Assembly (NCBI GenBank): GCA_039193385.1 | Contig: JBCCWR010000061.1 | Span: 1 to 13,485 of the forward strand | DNA length: 13,485 nt | Direction: 5' to 3' | From: JBCCWR01 sp039193385 | Lineage (GTDB): Bacteria > Verrucomicrobiota > Verrucomicrobiia > Methylacidiphilales > JBCCWR01 | Made by a program: the position numbers and the translations under genes | Notes under the pieces: model-generated | Told to the model about the DNA's origin: nothing | Seen by the model: the letters and a program-made list of their open reading frames with translations, nothing else | Database searches by the model: none | In this document: piece by piece, positions 13,348 to 13,485 of the stretch | How positions within the stretch are numbered: the stretch's first letter is position 1 | Layout: each line of letters begins with the position of its first letter

Positions 13348-13485
13348 AGTTTGTCTGCCTCGTCTGTGAAATCAAGGCAAAGCGTACCCCCCAACCCCCA
13401 AGGGGGAGGATTAAGTTTGTCTGCCTCGTCTGTGAAATCAAGGCAAAGCGTACCCCCCAACCCCCAAGGGGGAGGATTAAGTTTG
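13348..13485 (-). CRISPR. CRISPR array, start only: two identical repeat-spacer units plus 6 bp of a third repeat
   Basis: The unit is 66 bp, divided as a 36-bp repeat and a 30-bp spacer, the usual type II-C dimensions. Repeats lie at 13348-13383 and 13414-13449, and a third begins at 13480; spacers lie at 13384-13413 and 13450-13479. The left boundary is fixed by the flanking sequence. The right boundary is inferred from length and anti-repeat pairing, because the two spacers are identical and cannot mark it. The repeat contains an imperfect inverted pair (TGCCT/AGGCA) and, at 13365-13382, the segment matching the tracrRNA anti-repeat. Pairing indicates transcription on the minus strand, with the repeat beginning GCTTTGCCTTGATTTCACAG, so this would be the leader-distal end. 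An alternative reading as a plain tandem repeat is unlikely given cas2 next door and the anti-repeat. Confidence 0.9.

Noticed and set aside
13254..13460. Minus-strand open frame with a repeated peptide (GGTLCLDFTDEADKL)
   Set aside because: It is the CRISPR array read as protein; the 66-bp period is a multiple of three, so the frame stays open and the peptide repeats. It also overlaps the end of cas2.

Overview
The window joins two unrelated modules, both read left to right. Positions 1-8626 hold the core of a large flagellar operon: flgD (5' end outside the window), flgE, fliL, fliM, fliN, fliO, fliP, fliQ, fliR, flhB and flhA. Positions 8627-13485 hold a compact type II-C CRISPR-Cas locus: a reverse-strand tracrRNA, cas9, cas1, cas2 and the start of a CRISPR array. 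No csn2 or cas4 is present, and Cas9 is short (1046 aa), which is the II-C pattern.

The organism is a flagellated bacterium of middling GC content. The gene order (hook genes, then fliL-fliM-fliN, then the export gate fliO-P-Q-R-flhB-flhA) is widespread in non-enteric bacteria. The Cas9 style reminds me of proteins from Verrucomicrobiota and related phyla, but this is an impression without a database search, and no taxonomic call should rest on it.

The flagellar genes are tightly packed, with gaps of 31 bp or less and several overlaps (fliM/fliN 14 bp, fliO/fliP 4 bp, fliQ/fliR 1 bp, flhB/flhA 4 bp). They encode a hook cap (FlgD), hook protein (FlgE), stator-associated protein (FliL), C-ring switch proteins (FliM, FliN) and the complete membrane export gate (FliO, P, Q, R, FlhB, FlhA).

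The 308-bp gap between flhA and cas9 is the most informative non-coding part. It contains a strong bidirectional hairpin terminator (8687-8716), and on the minus strand a complete candidate tracrRNA: promoter (8800-8826), anti-repeat (8775-8792), internal hairpin (8732-8760) and the same terminator ending in a U run. The anti-repeat matches one half of the CRISPR repeat at 17 of 18 positions. The match fits only if the array is transcribed on the minus strand, towards cas2 and opposite to the cas genes. The leader of the array would then lie to the right, outside the window.

The array begins 30 bp after cas2. It has a 66-bp period (36-bp repeat plus 30-bp spacer), and the two complete units are identical, spacer included. 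That spacer contains a C/G palindrome. Either a spacer duplication or an assembly artefact at a sequence end could explain this. Cas9 keeps all expected RuvC and HNH catalytic residues and Cas1 keeps its metal ligands, so the system looks able to both interfere and adapt.
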